From positions 1-45,433 of the forward strand of contig BBXU01000829.1 of NCBI GenBank assembly GCA_001598975.1: 45,433 nt of DNA. Reading direction: 5' to 3'. Within the stretch, counting starts at the first letter, position 1. Every line of letters starts with the position of its first letter. The position numbers were made by a program, and so were the translations under genes. The notes under the pieces are model-generated. The model saw only the letters and a list, made by a program, of their open reading frames with translations. It was not told where the DNA came from and ran no database searches. The stretch is from Parachlorella kessleri (lineage: Eukaryota; Chlorophyta; Trebouxiophyceae; Chlorellales; Chlorellaceae). Shown here one piece after another: positions 26,757 through 39,200 of the stretch.

Positions 26757-29700
26757 TTAACCCAGCTTCTCCATGAGCAGTTTGTAAGCAGCGGCCACCC
26801 TTACAAACTTTTCCGCCGCCGCAGCCGCAGAAGTGGCATCCGGGTCAGGCTTGCTGCCGGCTCCCTGCTGCTGCTGTTGCTTGTCGGGGTGCAGCTGCAG
26901 CGCCAGCCGCTTGTAAGCCCTGGGGCCAAATATGCAAGAGACGTCGGAAAGCACTGGCAAGCTTAGGAAACAAGAAGGAAGAGACGGAACGGCAAGGCGA
27001 CTACTCACGAACAGGACCATAGCTAACCAGCCGCCGCAATGCAACAAAACGGCTCAGTCCATCCCGAAGCACAGGAGGCAGGTACTTGGTTGATGTCAAG
27101 CAAGCAAGGTGGTTGGTCGATTGCCAAGCTGCCGTGCCACCGAGTACAGGGAGGATGCATGCGCTGCCGTGCGCTCAAGGCCTCACCTGGCAACTGACTT
27201 CATGTCCGCCCCCTGTTGCAGACCCAGGACAGCATATGCCTCTGCCTCCTGCTTGAATAGCTGCGCCTGCTGCTGCCTGAAGCCCGCTTGCTGTGCATGA
27301 TGGGTCTGCTTGGCACGCTGTGCCGCGGCATCTTCGCGCTGCTGCTTCTTTGTTTGCTCCTTGGCCCAGGTCTGCAAAGGACGTGGCTCGGAGCAATCAA
27401 CCGACAGAAGAGGTTATTGAAGCTTGAGCCCCAACTTCAGCCCCTTGTTATCAAGTTCTTCCGTGCACAGCAGGAGTCAGTGGCGGCCCCACGGGTTTGG
27501 CATGCCCTCACATTCCACCCATGGTTGACCCTCCAGCGTCCATATACCCACCTGTGATTGCACCATTCGTAGCAATAGAAGCAGCACTCACCGTGTCGAC
27601 CTCGTGGTCCTCGGCCCGACAGCCGCAAGCTGAGCAGTAGAACATTACCTCAGGATCATTGGCATCACAGGACCTGCGGCAGGCCAAGTTCAGACCGCCG
27701 TTGGCAACAAGGTGTGGAGTCAAAGCAGTGCTAGAGTCGCAGAAGTTCAAGGTCGTCTAGGCAGTGTAAGTAATATAGGATGCAGGACCCCGCTCTGCAG
27801 TGTGTGCCGCTGAATGCAGTGCAAGCTGGGACCTGATCAGCCCATGGACCGCCCGCAACAAGTCAAATCCCTGCTACATCTGAGCTGGCCAGGACCGCAC
27901 TGACAGACCTGAAGTGGATGCAGAAGGAGGGGCAGCCGCTGCACCCTCCACACTTGCCCCTGCGCGCGTGGGTGAGCATGTCGCTGTCGGTGGTTTGCAG
28001 CATTTCCCCACTCTCCTCTGCCGCCTGGCTCCGGGCTGCAGCAGCTGCCACCCGCTTTGCCCGGACTGCTGCGGTGTCCTCCTGCTGCCAAGGAAAACCA
28101 AACAGGGTGACCGTGAGACTGGCAGCATTGTGTCAGTTGGGTGCCAAGTGGGGTACACTTTGCCGGCAAAATAGTCCAGGTGCTCAGGCCAGGACAGCAA
28201 CCTTTGACTGCAGACATCCAATCAAGGGCGACTCTGGCATATAACATTCCAATCCATGGTTGCATCCCATCTCCTCCCGCGGCTTAGCTTTGGCAAAACA
28301 CACCACCAATGAGAGTCGCAAAGTGTGCCCAATGCAAAAACACAACGCCATACCTGTCCGCCTGTCTTTACCCCAGCAGCAGGCCCGGCACTGGTCCCGC
28401 CCGTACTTTGCTGCTCTGCCCGTTGCCTTGCCTGCCGCTCTGCGCGCTGCCTTGCTCGCAGCTCACGCATTTCACGCAGGTCGCCCTCCTGCTCAGTCTC
28501 ATGCTGGCCGCAGTCACAGCCACAGCGAGAGCACAGCCTGCAGGAGCAGTGCAGCCTCGGACTGTGTATGAAACAGGCACCATCAAAACTCTGAAGCGAT
28601 ACAGTCTTTAGTGTGCTGGTGAACACCACACTGCAGTCTCCCAGGTAAGGCGAAAAGCTGATGTGGTAGGGCCTCCATGCATGCAAACCCTCCCATCAGG
28701 CCGGTGTGATGTATATGTGTACAGACGTGACTGTTCCCATAGACTAGGCCTTTGACCCCCATAACCAAGCGACACTGCCCTCACTGGTTACCCCCCTGTC
28801 CCTTGCCCAGGTCCCTTTGCCAGCACCACAAGCCCACAAGGCCCCCTGGCTTACCTCTGGCTGGCCAGCAGCCTGGCTGACAGCCCCTCCCCCGCCGCAC
28901 CCGCCGCCACAGGTGGCCCCTCCGCTATCAGCTGCTCCAGCGAGTAGGGAACATACTGTGGGCAGCCGCTGGGTCCACAAGCCTTGCACGCCACCCTGAC
29001 AGCCCCCTGTGGGTCGCGCCGCCTGCTCAGGAGCTTGCTGGCAACCCCGTCTACCAACGACTGCAGGGAGCCAAGTCCCAGGCTGCCGACCTTGGCGGCT
29101 GGGGGTGGCCTGCTGGAGGCAGGAGAGGAGCTGCTTGTCCCAGCGGCAGTTGAAGCAGGGGCAGTAGTGGTAGTTGGGGCGCGTCGGTTGTGCTTGGTGG
29201 GAGGGGCGGGGATGCCGCCAGCGCTGGCAGACGCAGCGCCCTGCGCCTCACCCAGCCTTCGCCTGGCCTCCTCCACAGCACGCAGAAAGTCACCCTCATC
29301 CTCGCTAGCGTTTTCCTCCACATCGCTGCTGCAGCTGCTAGTTTCCTCCCCCTCATCGCTGCTGCTGCCGCCGCTGCGCCTGCTGCTCTCACCAATGTCA
29401 CCGAGCTCGTCAGAGCCGAGGCTGACCTCTCTACCTCCTGGGCCAGAGCTGTGACTGCCACCGCTGCTACTGCCGGCATTGCCACTCACCTCTCGCAACA
29501 GATCCTCACCAGCGCTGCCCATTGCGGGTGAGCGGGTTGGCATTGAGGGCTGGGGAGGGGCATCGGACTGGCTGCTAATCTCACGGCTGACTCCACTGAC
29601 CCCAAAAAACATGGAGCTGGGTTCAGGTGACCCGGCGCGAGGGCTGTTGGCCTGGCTGCTAGGGTAGGAGGTCCCAGGGCTACTGCTTTCCCTGCCACAA

Positions 29701-32700
29701 CTGTCATCGCCAGGCTTGCCACAGGCCTCCAGCTTTATTTCACCTTTGACTGCCTCACCACCTTCTATATGTGGACTTCCCTGTGGCTGCCAGCTGCCAG
29801 GAGGATCGATGCCTGGAGTAATGCTAGCTGTGAAAGCAGCAGAGGTCTCAGAAAGGGGGCTCTCGCCACTAGTGGTGTGACGAGAAAGCCAGGGCGAGCA
29901 CCCCTCTGCCATCTCAGCCGCCCCACCACCGCCGCTTACCGTCCCACTGCTGCCTGGTGTGCTGTTCCCTGAACAACCAGTCAAGGACTCCCCATGGATG
30001 CTTCTGTCCCTGCTGCTGTTTCTCTCACTGTCGGCACTGCCTCCCAAGGAGGTTTCGCTGCCAAGCGTTGTTATACCTTGTGGCAGCTCCGCTGCTTCCT
30101 CCTGGCTGCTAGGTGCCCCGCTGACAGGGACCCATCCATCGCTAAGGGTCTCCAACGAGGTCTCAGGGGATACCTTGGCGTCAACCCCCAGTTCGCTGCC
30201 TGCAAGAGGTGCAGCGGAGGCGCCAGCAGCAGGTGCCGATGCTGCTGGGGAGGACCATACCCCTACTGCTGCTGACTTTGCGGGAACCCCTGCTGGTTCC
30301 TCAGCACCATACTCATCCCCGCTGGTCCCTGCACGCTGGTTGACTGTCGTGCCCAGGTCAGTATTCCTGCCAAACAGGTGACGAGGCGACACACGACCCT
30401 GGCCGCTGCCTAGATGTAGTTCCATGTCCTCTGAACTGCCGATGGAGGCAATGTGGCCGTCCGGTGTTGGAGGGCGGCTATTGGTATCGTCACTGCTGGA
30501 AGAAGGCCCATACTGACCGGGTGCTACGCCCGACAGCCAACTTCCTGCGGAGGGAGGGTTGCTAATCTCCAGCCGAACTGAACCACCAACTTCCACCTCT
30601 GGGACAAACCCACCTTCCCCAGCTGATGCTGTCGCCGCTACCGGAGGTTGACCGGCCTGGCCAAGAGCCTCTGCAAAGCTATGCATGAGTTGCTGCAGCC
30701 CCGCCACCTCCTCCACCACATGCTGCAGCTTGCGCTGCACCTGCTCCCACTGTTCTGCAAGACCTGCCGGCAGCAGCGCAATGAGCGCTGCTGGCTGGAC
30801 CTGCTCAGTAGCACCCTGCCAACGGGTCTCACTTGCGCCAGTGCTGCTAAGCTCAGGGCTGTCTGCTGTCCGGCCTGAGGTGAGCGAATGCTCTGCTACC
30901 AGCCCGTGCACGGCTTGCAGCAGCTTATCAGGCAGTTCATCCGGCGCAGTGCTGCTGCTGCTTGTGCTCATGGTGGTGGTGGTGCTGCTGCTGGTCCGTC
31001 GTGCTGCCACAGGGCCTGGAGTAGTGCTAGGCATCCTGTCCTTGCCAAGCAGAGTCATCAGTGAGTCGAGGCCAAGCTTGGCAGTCCCCATTGGCACGCT
31101 AGCAGCTGTTCTGCTCACACCAACACGCCTCCTGCTGATGGCACTGGAATCCGATGGCTCGCTCCCAATCGCGGCGACCACCCCGTCTCTCTGCGAGGCT
31201 GGCTTGCCGGACTGCAGGCTCGTCCTGGAAGCAGCCATGTGCGCAGCATCCTGGTGCTGCACTGACTCTTCTTCAGATGCAGTCTCAAGGTTAGACTGCA
31301 AGCTGGATGTGTCGCAGGCCGCAGGGAGGACTGGAGACGTGATGGTGGCCTGGGCCGGGCTGGGACTGCCACCAGCAGGCAGGGCGCGTCCGTCAACATG
31401 TACAATTCCGTGTAGCGGCTGCTGAAGCGTAGGGCCTTCTCCCTGCTGCTGAGGGCAGCTCTCCCTTGCCCTGGGCTTGGATTCACGCTCTGTGGCTGCA
31501 TGCTGTGTCACCCGCTGTGGTGCTGTGGCTTGAGCCTCCGCACTGTTCCGCTGTGTCCCGGCTCGCCGACCTGCCAGGACATCTTGTGCCTCCTCCCGCT
31601 GCTGCCGTGCCTGTTGCCGCCGCTGCTGCGCATGCTGCTTCTGCTGCTGCGCCTGCTCTGCCCGCTGCGACTCTGCTAGGCCCTGCCGCAGCAGCGCACT
31701 CCCAGGCTCCAGCTGCAGTCCCTTGCGGTATGCTTCCAGCGCCTGACTGTACTGCCCCAGGTGCTGGTGTGCGGCTGCCTTGCGACCCCAGGCCTTAGGC
31801 CAGTCAGGGCGCAAGGATATGGCGTGGTCAGCATCGTGCAGCGCCTGCTGGTACCTGCAGCATGACCACCAACGCAGCTCCTCAAGCCAGATCAAGCATG
31901 CCTCAAATCACAGTGCTGTGAACATTGCAACAATCTCCGAGGCTAAGGATGTGGCACTGGATACTGCTGGGGCACGGCGGCACTGCAGGATACAGCCAAG
32001 CCAGGGCGCTCCCCTGCCAAGCACACACCGAGCTAGAACCATGGACAAATTTTTCCCTAGGGGACGCTTACCAGCCCTTGGCGAGGTAGGCAGCTGCGCG
32101 GTTGCTCCACAGCTTGGCATCGCTAGGATGCAGCTGGAGCGCCTGGCTGTAGTGCCTCACAGCGGCCTCGTAGTCTCCCAGGGTGAAAGCATCGTTGCCC
32201 AGCTCCTTGGCATGCTCATGCTGCACCGACACTACCCAAGTTGTTACGTTTGCTGTGTACGGATGACCTGGCCCATTTCAGTGGGAATAATGAGTAGTAA
32301 GCGCTGGTGCACCTGTGTTACTGCCTAAGCCTCAGCTCGGCAACACTGATGAACCACCAGAGAGCTTCCTCTGTTCCCCAGGCTTGCTGAAAAACAACCT
32401 GGGAGTTGCGAGAAGTGTGCTCAAGGCAGCACACAGCTTTGCTGACCATCCAGAAGCTGCCACGCTCACCTGCACCACCTCATGTGAGCCAGCGGGGCAG
32501 CCGCAGCGGGAGCAGTCAGTGAGGCTGGGGTCGTTGTCAGGGTGGACACGGCCCTGCAGGGTGCCATACACAGGAGGGGCCCTGTTGGGGGGATTTGGTT
32601 TGCAGCGTGAGCTTCAGGACCACGCGGGAACCGCACAACGGGATACAAGGGTTGAAGCTTGTGTGGGAGGCCCGTAGCAACTATACTATATATGTAGTTG

Positions 32701-32809
32701 CGCATACCTGTTCGCTTATCTTTACGGTGTAGGCCGAGGTGTCCTTGAGATAGCGCCCACACTGGTCACACTGCATGCAGGGCCCCAAAACACTAGCGTC
32801 GAAGTTCAT
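26757..32809 (-). CDS. TPR and C-terminal J-domain protein with triplicated Cys/His module
   Basis: Exons: 32,708-32,809; 32,470-32,553; 32,072-32,220; 28,855-31,854; 28,354-28,537; 27,909-28,084; 27,592-27,673; 27,187-27,371; 26,757-26,919. All are phase-consistent and give 1,374 residues. Residues 1-62 hold Cys/His module 1. TPRs follow (GNDAFTLGDYEAAVRHYSQA, AKGWYQQALHDADHAISLRP, GQYSQALEAYRKGLQLEP). A Gln/Arg-rich helix and roughly 800 residues of Ser/Gly/Pro-rich disorder come next. Cys/His modules 2 and 3 and a charged coiled segment precede a C-terminal J domain (AYAVLGLQQGADMKSVARAY, LALQLHPDK), whose HPD tripeptide is intact. TPR plus J domain suggests an HSP70/HSP90 co-chaperone, as in DNAJC7/TPR2, but the disorder and the metal-binding-like modules are not typical of that family. 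Unusually, one 3-kb exon carries most of the protein. Confidence 0.85.
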
Positions 32810-32900
32810 TGTGAGGAGGCTTGCAAGCGCCCACACTGGTCACACTGCATGCAGGGCCCCAAAACACTAGCGTCGAAGTTTATTGTGAGGAGGCTTGCAA
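32753..32900. repeat. 74-bp tandem duplication spanning the TPR-J gene start codon
   Basis: Units 32,753-32,826 and 32,827-32,900 are head-to-tail copies differing at a single site (c at 32,807, t at 32,881). On the minus strand that site turns the start ATG of the downstream copy into ATA in the upstream copy. The upstream copy reads the same codons, then stops at a TGA that overlaps the functional ATG. Confidence 0.9.
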
Positions 32901-33818
32901 GCTGAAGCGGCTCCCCTGGCCGTCCACGCATATGGAAGACAGGAGTATCAGGACTCACCGTGGTGCACCTGCCACGAACAATACCGAACAGGTCTCTAGA
33001 AGTGGTTGGGTCAGTGAGAAAATTGATCCGAGGCTGCCTTTCCACCGCCCGCCGGCTATGATGCGTACTCATAGGTGGGCTTGCGAGGTGTGATCAGGGC
33101 ATGCTAGACTGCTCAGGGTCCCTAAGAGGGTAGTAGCAGCAAGGAAGGCAAAGTGGAACGAAGAAACCTGGAGCGACGAATGACTGAAGAGCGCTCCTGC
33201 TGCCCGGTAACGATAGAAGGACGACAACGAATGTTGAGCAACGTATTGCACCTGGCCTTGCTATCGCACATACTTGACACTGGCGATCCCGTGCTGCGGC
33301 TGCTCGCCCTTGGACACCCGCGCGGACTTGGACAGAGTCCAGACTAGTCCTAGGACCGCTAGGGGCTGATTCATGACTGGGGATGCGCTAAACTTGCTCT
33401 CCCAACGACTGTTAAAGCTATGAACCTGTTGTAACCGGGTGCAAAGTGCTGGTCTGGGTCATGTATGCACTTCTTGACCAGCAGTAGAGTGAGCATAGGA
33501 AGGGAGAACCTGAGCATGTGACCCGCACAGCCTGACCTAATGGCATGAGGAGCCTGACAGTGAGCGGAAGCGCTACGCAGATGGCTTGGAACTGTTGTAT
33601 TCATTGACAAAGCTGATAGTACCGTTACAGCCAGCCATCGTAGTTGTTTAAAGAAGCTAGACCATCCAGCTGCCGGGAGGCTGCGTGCCCAGCACTCGCT
33701 TGCTGCTACAAAAGAGCCAACCCAGCAGATCAGACGTCTCATCACAGCCCGGCAAAATCTTTCATTGCCACCATACAGTTTATCAAAGGTAAGGCAACCC
33801 TGGAATGCCAACTACCAG
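32901..33818. other. Intergenic region upstream of the TPR-J gene
   Basis: About 0.9 kb lies between the TPR-J 5' end and the stop codon of the BTB gene; both genes are on the minus strand. It must hold the TPR-J promoter and the BTB 3' UTR. Open frames here (for example on the minus strand at 33,371-33,811) show no recognisable domain, and I did not annotate them. Confidence 0.5.
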
Positions 33819-35917
33819 TCACTGCTCTGGTAGGTAGCACCCCAGCAACAGCTCCTTCTTACTGCCTTGGCAAGAGGAAAGGGGCTCCTTCAGCGGGACA
33901 TCCAGGAAACCTGGCTGGTACCAAGCCCAACCTGCCTCAGTTACCTTGCCCAAGTCCATGTGGTGCTGCCCGCCTGCAGACAGCGCCAGGAAGACAGCCT
34001 GCAGGCCTACCCCAAACTGCTGGCCGACGGCATAAACGAACAGATGTGTAGGCGTGCTGTCTGCACGAGGGCATGCACTCAAGTAGGCTTTTGCCACCCC
34101 CGCAATGTTCTGCTGCACAGACTGAGCTTGAACCAGGCTGCCATCGCTGTCCACCTCTGCTAACAGCTGAATGGTCCGCTTGGCTGCTGCCCGCGGCTGG
34201 CCCTTGGGTAGTTGCCGATCTACCTGCCGTTCTACCAGTTCCACTGCTAACCTGGACAGCAGTGTTGCTGCTCCCACACAAAGCTGGCCTCTGCTTGTCA
34301 GATAGAGAACCACAGCCCTGAGCTCTGCCGGTGCCATGGCGGTCCAGCGCACGCACTCCAGCAAAGGGAACAAGGGGTCATCTGGGAATAAAAACGCAAA
34401 CTCTGTCAGTACCTGCACCACATGCTCCTGCAGCATTGTTAAGCATGCCATGCTTCCTCATGAGGAGACTAATGATGTACACAGTCCTTAGCAGCCCGAG
34501 GGTTCAGCAAGGGTCATCTGGCCTCATACAGGTGGCAAGGACTATACAGTTGTTGATCGTGGGTCGGGCGTGTATGGGATTTACACCCACCTGCACCAGG
34601 AAGCACTCCAGCGGACAGCACAGGTCATCCCGCCGCAGCAACTTCACTGCCCCGTCCGTGCCGAGCTCATGGAGAATCCTAACGAGTATGGCAGGGCTCT
34701 GCCTGAAGAATCTTGCCGCGAGGCGGTCATACTGCTTCTGCAAGCTCTGCAAAGCATATGTGGGCCAGACGGCTTCTTGGGCGGCCTTACATGTCCTCCT
34801 CAACAAAAATGCTTGAGAGCTCGCGAGCTCCATCGAAAGGACGGAAGTGCATACATCAGCTATACCTCAAGCACAGCTGCGCACTAACCGCAGCAGCTGG
34901 TAGCCAGTCGGTCACAGCCCATCAGGAATGTTGACGTTTCTTCTCCTTATAACATGCGCACCTGCAGCTGCAGCGAGCGTGCCACCCCCAGAACTTCAAT
35001 AGGGCGATGGTCGAGCACGCTCTCCAGCAAATACCTTTCCACAGCATCCAAGCAGCACTGCACCTGCAAAAAAGCATCAAAGCATGATGTGCGGCAAAGG
35101 GGGAAATTGAAGGAAGGTCCTGGTTCATCCGGTGGGGCATGCAGCTTGAAATCAGACGTCGCACAGGCCATCGGGAGACTCGCAGCTGTAACAAACATCT
35201 TGTTCCTGCACATCCTTTACTGTTACCTGCAGGTAGCTGGCCGCCTGTAGCAAGTCCACCACAGACTGCCCATCCAGCTGCACCTGCTTGGTGTACACAG
35301 CATTGACGAGAAGCTCCACCCCCGCATGGCCCACAGGCAGGCTCAAAGTCTCCGAGGGCTGCTGGTGTGTGGCTAGCCCCGCAAAGAAGCCGCTTACTGT
35401 AGCCAGCTCCACGCGGCTGATGCGGCAACCACTGCAGAGAAGAGAGTATCCCGCTTTATGCAATTCTGCCCACGGTAATCCACCGGTGCCTTGCCAGCTT
35501 GCGGAATCTCCCAGGTTGTGACGCAGTCCAAGACCGAGTGGCCCACCTGGACTCTTCAGGGGCACCTTCACCGCGGAGCTGGAAGTCCAGCACGTTGGCG
35601 GCATAAGGCTGCTGGCGTGTGTCCTTGGACAGCGGGCTACTGACAGAAACAACAGTGGCTGGTATTTGGACCCCCACTAAAGCTGTCCTGAGCGCGACCA
35701 GGGTGGGGTCCATTAGCGTGTGGGCTGCGTTGGGCGTCTCGGTGGGCTGCTCCATTGATTCCTCAAGCTCGCCACCACCTGCGACAACCTGCTGCTGCTC
35801 CTCTTGCATGCTGCCTCCTAGAATTGGACCTGTCTGCACGGCGAGGGTTGTCTTTGCGATGGGGTCTTCGGATGACCCTGCAACCTGCTGCTGCCCAGCA
35901 CCTTCGTCCACTGGCAT
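33819..35917 (-). CDS. BTB-BACK domain protein (probable CUL3 adaptor)
   Basis: Five exons: 35,547-35,917; 35,227-35,431; 34,962-35,063; about 34,592-34,827; 33,819-34,412, giving about 502 residues. An N-terminal disordered, Gln/Glu-rich segment (residues 1-100) precedes a BTB/POZ fold: NVLDFQLRGEGAPEES, then RISRVELATVSGFFAGL, ETLSLPVGHAGVELLVNAVYT and QLDGQSVVDLLQAASYL. A BACK-like helical region follows (CCLDAVERYLLESVLDHRP, KLLRRDDLCCPLECFL, LLECVRWTAMAPAELRAV). The C-terminal 120 residues show no Kelch repeats or other known partner domain. BTB-BACK proteins typically bring substrates to CUL3 ubiquitin ligases; the target here is unknown. It sits 367 bp downstream of RUNKEL on the same strand. 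The exon-4 acceptor (gatggag|ctcgcg) is weak. Confidence 0.8.
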
Positions 35918-36284
35918 ATCGAGCTGCTCTGCTGGTGCACAACTGCAAAAATGCTGATGTGCAAGGCTGAAAGACTGTCATGCTGAGTTGGTGTCTGTGT
36001 CGGGCGTGTCGAGGTGGTTATCTGACAACTATTCTTCGACATGCCAATGGTTTCATGCATGGGAATGGGTATGACAGGGGATCTCAAACAATGTCTACTG
36101 ACCTCTACCATCAATGGACCTTCCAATGCAGAAAGCAGATACATGCCTCAGCTGCCCTGACAGTTGCAGAGGAATAGTTGGCGACCTATTGCAACTGTTG
36201 GTGACTTGTGGCAACTTATGGCAAGGGAACCTAATTGATCAAGTAAGCACCTGCTACTAGCGGCTGGTAGCCGCCGCATGTTTG
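35918..36284. other. Short intergenic gap between RUNKEL-like gene and BTB gene
   Basis: This stretch of 367 bases holds the RUNKEL-like 3' UTR and the BTB promoter. A small degenerate repeat around tggcaact/ttgcaact occurs at about 36,178-36,225. A tttttgcag acceptor-like string just upstream of the BTB ATG (about 35,945) leaves open a non-coding or short first exon. Confidence 0.4.
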
Positions 36285-39200
36285 TTATGCATAGCTACGC
36301 CTGCCAGCCGCCTGCAGCCCTAGCGCCTCAGCGGCCGTTTGCCGCAGCCCACCACTTGCAGCACCCTGGACCAGGCCCCGCACAGCCGCTATCAGCTGCT
36401 CAACTGCGTCCCGATGCCGCTGCACCGCTGGCTGCTGCACTGCAAGGGCCACTGCATGGACCACATGGTAGGCTGCCTCCTCGTTCAGCCTTGGTGGTGG
36501 CAATCCACTTCCCATTGACCCTGCAGCTGACCCAAGACTTTGGCGGCTGTCATCTGTAGGCTGTAGCAGCGAAGCAAAGATCGCAAAGCCGTTGTTAGCT
36601 GCGATGATGGCAGCCGCATCTTCGGGGTGCAGCTGGGTGACACCTGCCAGGCACGCTGCGGCTGCTGCGGCCACCCCGCCATCTGGGTGCAGGCATAGCT
36701 CCAGCAGGAGTGGCACTGCCGGCAGCAGCTTGGATGTCTCCGCGGACCCTGCCGCAGGGAAGGGGCAGGACAGCAAGCGTTGAATGTCTACCTACCAGGT
36801 GTCATAGAAAGGCACACACTGGGAATAGCACGAAGTTGCAATGGACTGCAGCGGGCCTGCCAACTCAGCACATGGGCTTCCATAGGCAGCTTTCAACAAA
36901 ATGGGTACAGTGTGCTGTGTACGGCTACACAGACATACTGCCATTGCACAGCCCCGACTTCTATTGCCTGGCAGTTCCCTAACCACCTTGCTAGAAGCTC
37001 CTACGCCTAGCTGCTACTATCAACCCTGACTCAATAATAGCAGAGTGCAAGTCCCGCAACCACCCTTACCTGCCGCTTGTTGGCTGAGCGCTTCCATGAG
37101 TGCCAGGCACAGCTCCAGCGAGGGCTCTAGAAAAGGCTCCACGCCCATCTCGTGCGCATAGGACAGCACCGCAAGCACCTGCATGGGCGCAGGGCGATGA
37201 ATGGGGCTCAGGCTTGGGCTTCAGAAAAGGGGATCGAGCGCCCTAGCTGTGTATGGGGCTAAGGTGCTTGTTTGGCACCGAATCGATGTGACCAACTCCT
37301 ATGACAGGCGAGCTCCATGCTGAGCAGACAATGGCTGACAACTGCACTTCACTTATCAGCAAGGCAGGCAAGGCCCGACACATGATGCTGCCGTGTTGGT
37401 TGGCATGACACCAGGCTTTGCTGCCGCGCTCACCCTGTCCACCACACGAAGGTCTGCCAGCTCTGTAGCTGCCAGTGCCCCGCTTTGCGTGATAAGCCGG
37501 CACAGCCTGATGTTATGCACGTTGTTGTGTGGGTGGTCGATGGACAGCCACTCAAAGAACCTGCGCAGGGTACAGCGAGACTTACAATGCCCACAACGAC
37601 CCAAGGCAATGAACAACTGTACATCCCACCATATATAAATTAAATAACTGGGAATATGTCACCTGACCGCTTTCATGATACTCTGGCTGACCTTGCACAG
37701 GCACAGCCCTGGCAGCAGTCAGCAAAGGCAGCCCACCAGCCACGCAAGTTCCACTGGTCCAATTCAGTGCTGCAACATTCCCCCTGCCAGCAGCACAGCG
37801 TGGTGCTCCTCAGCATGCCTCCTCACCTGCGCGCAACGCCCAGCCGTGCCAGCGGCATCACCCAGCCGGGGTTGACCTCCAGCAGCACGCCCAGCATCTT
37901 CAGGGCATACAGCGGCATTGGATCCTCGTCCGCCAGCAGGGTGGGTGTCAGGGGGAGCACATACTGGGACACGGCCGCATCGATCAGCTCGTTGGCAGCA
38001 CCCAGGCCTGAAGAGAGTGGGGAAGAGGCAGAACTACTCCCATTTCCCGCCTTACTGGCAACACCTCATGCGATCATGACATGTGTCTCACCGGTCTTGT
38101 CATACATGAACCACCAGCACCAAATGAGATGTAAGAATGCTTTCTTCTTTTCTCCCTAGCACAGTGCGAGGGGCAGACGACAATATCACCAGCGGCGGTG
38201 CGTGTAGCACGTCACTTCGCACGGGACCCACCTTGGCTGTCCGCGCTACCGGCGGTCCCTCCGTTGGCACCGCCGCCGCCACCAGCTGTCCCAGCCTCTG
38301 GGTAGAACAAAGACGGCTCCGTGACTGCTTGCAGGACGATGTCGCACAGCAGCTTGAGGCACACAAAGCGCGTGTCGCTGCTCTCCTTGGAGGAGGCCAC
38401 TGCAGCACACAAGAGGGGAGAGAAGGTGGGGCGGTCGGATATGTGAGACTGGATGGTTTTTGGGGGAAGAGGTGGACAGAGCATCTGCAACCGCCCCTAA
38501 GACCTGATGCAACATCCATCCCGCCAGGGAGAGCTGGAGCACTATATATGGCTAGACAAGCTGTCAAGCATCTCGAGTCTGATGCTCACCAGCGGCCATT
38601 CTTACAAGTTACAAGCAAAGCCTGCGCATGCAAGTCTGGACCCTACCTGCAGCGGAGAGTGCTGGAAGAAGGTGGGAGAACACGGGGTCGTGGTGCTGCA
38701 GCAGGAGCTCCGAGTGACTGCACACCCCATCGATGGCTTGGAGGACCTGATTCTGCACCAGACGAGCAAGGCAAAGGAGCTCATAAGGTCGCGCAGCGAC
38801 CAAAGCATGGTATACAAACCAGAACACTGTAAACAGCCACGCAATGCAGGTTGCAGCGGCCCCAAGGCGAGCTGCCCGTCCTAAGTAGAACTGCCAACCT
38901 GGGTAACAGAAACCCACACTGGAGGCTCTCCAGCACAACACATGGGGCGGCTTAGGGCGAGACCGCATATCCCAAGGCGCTCGAACCTGCCGCCGAGAGC
39001 ATCACTTCTACTCCTCCATCTCTCCCATGCTGTCGGAAAAGGCCTCAGCGGACCCTGCCCACCTTGACCTCTTGGTGCCCCGCCCAGGCCCCAGCGCTGC
39101 TGACGGCCCGGGTCAAAATGTCTGCCAGGCCCGTCACCAGGGCCCCGCTGGCCACGACGTCACGGAAGTGTGGCGAGCCCAGCAGGTACAGCAGGGTGGT

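Noticed and set aside
28984..31425. Long plus-strand open frames opposite the TPR-J gene
   Set aside because: They are antisense shadows of a 3-kb Ser/Gly/Ala-rich exon. They show no domain, and the minus-strand frame joins in phase to TPR and J-domain exons.
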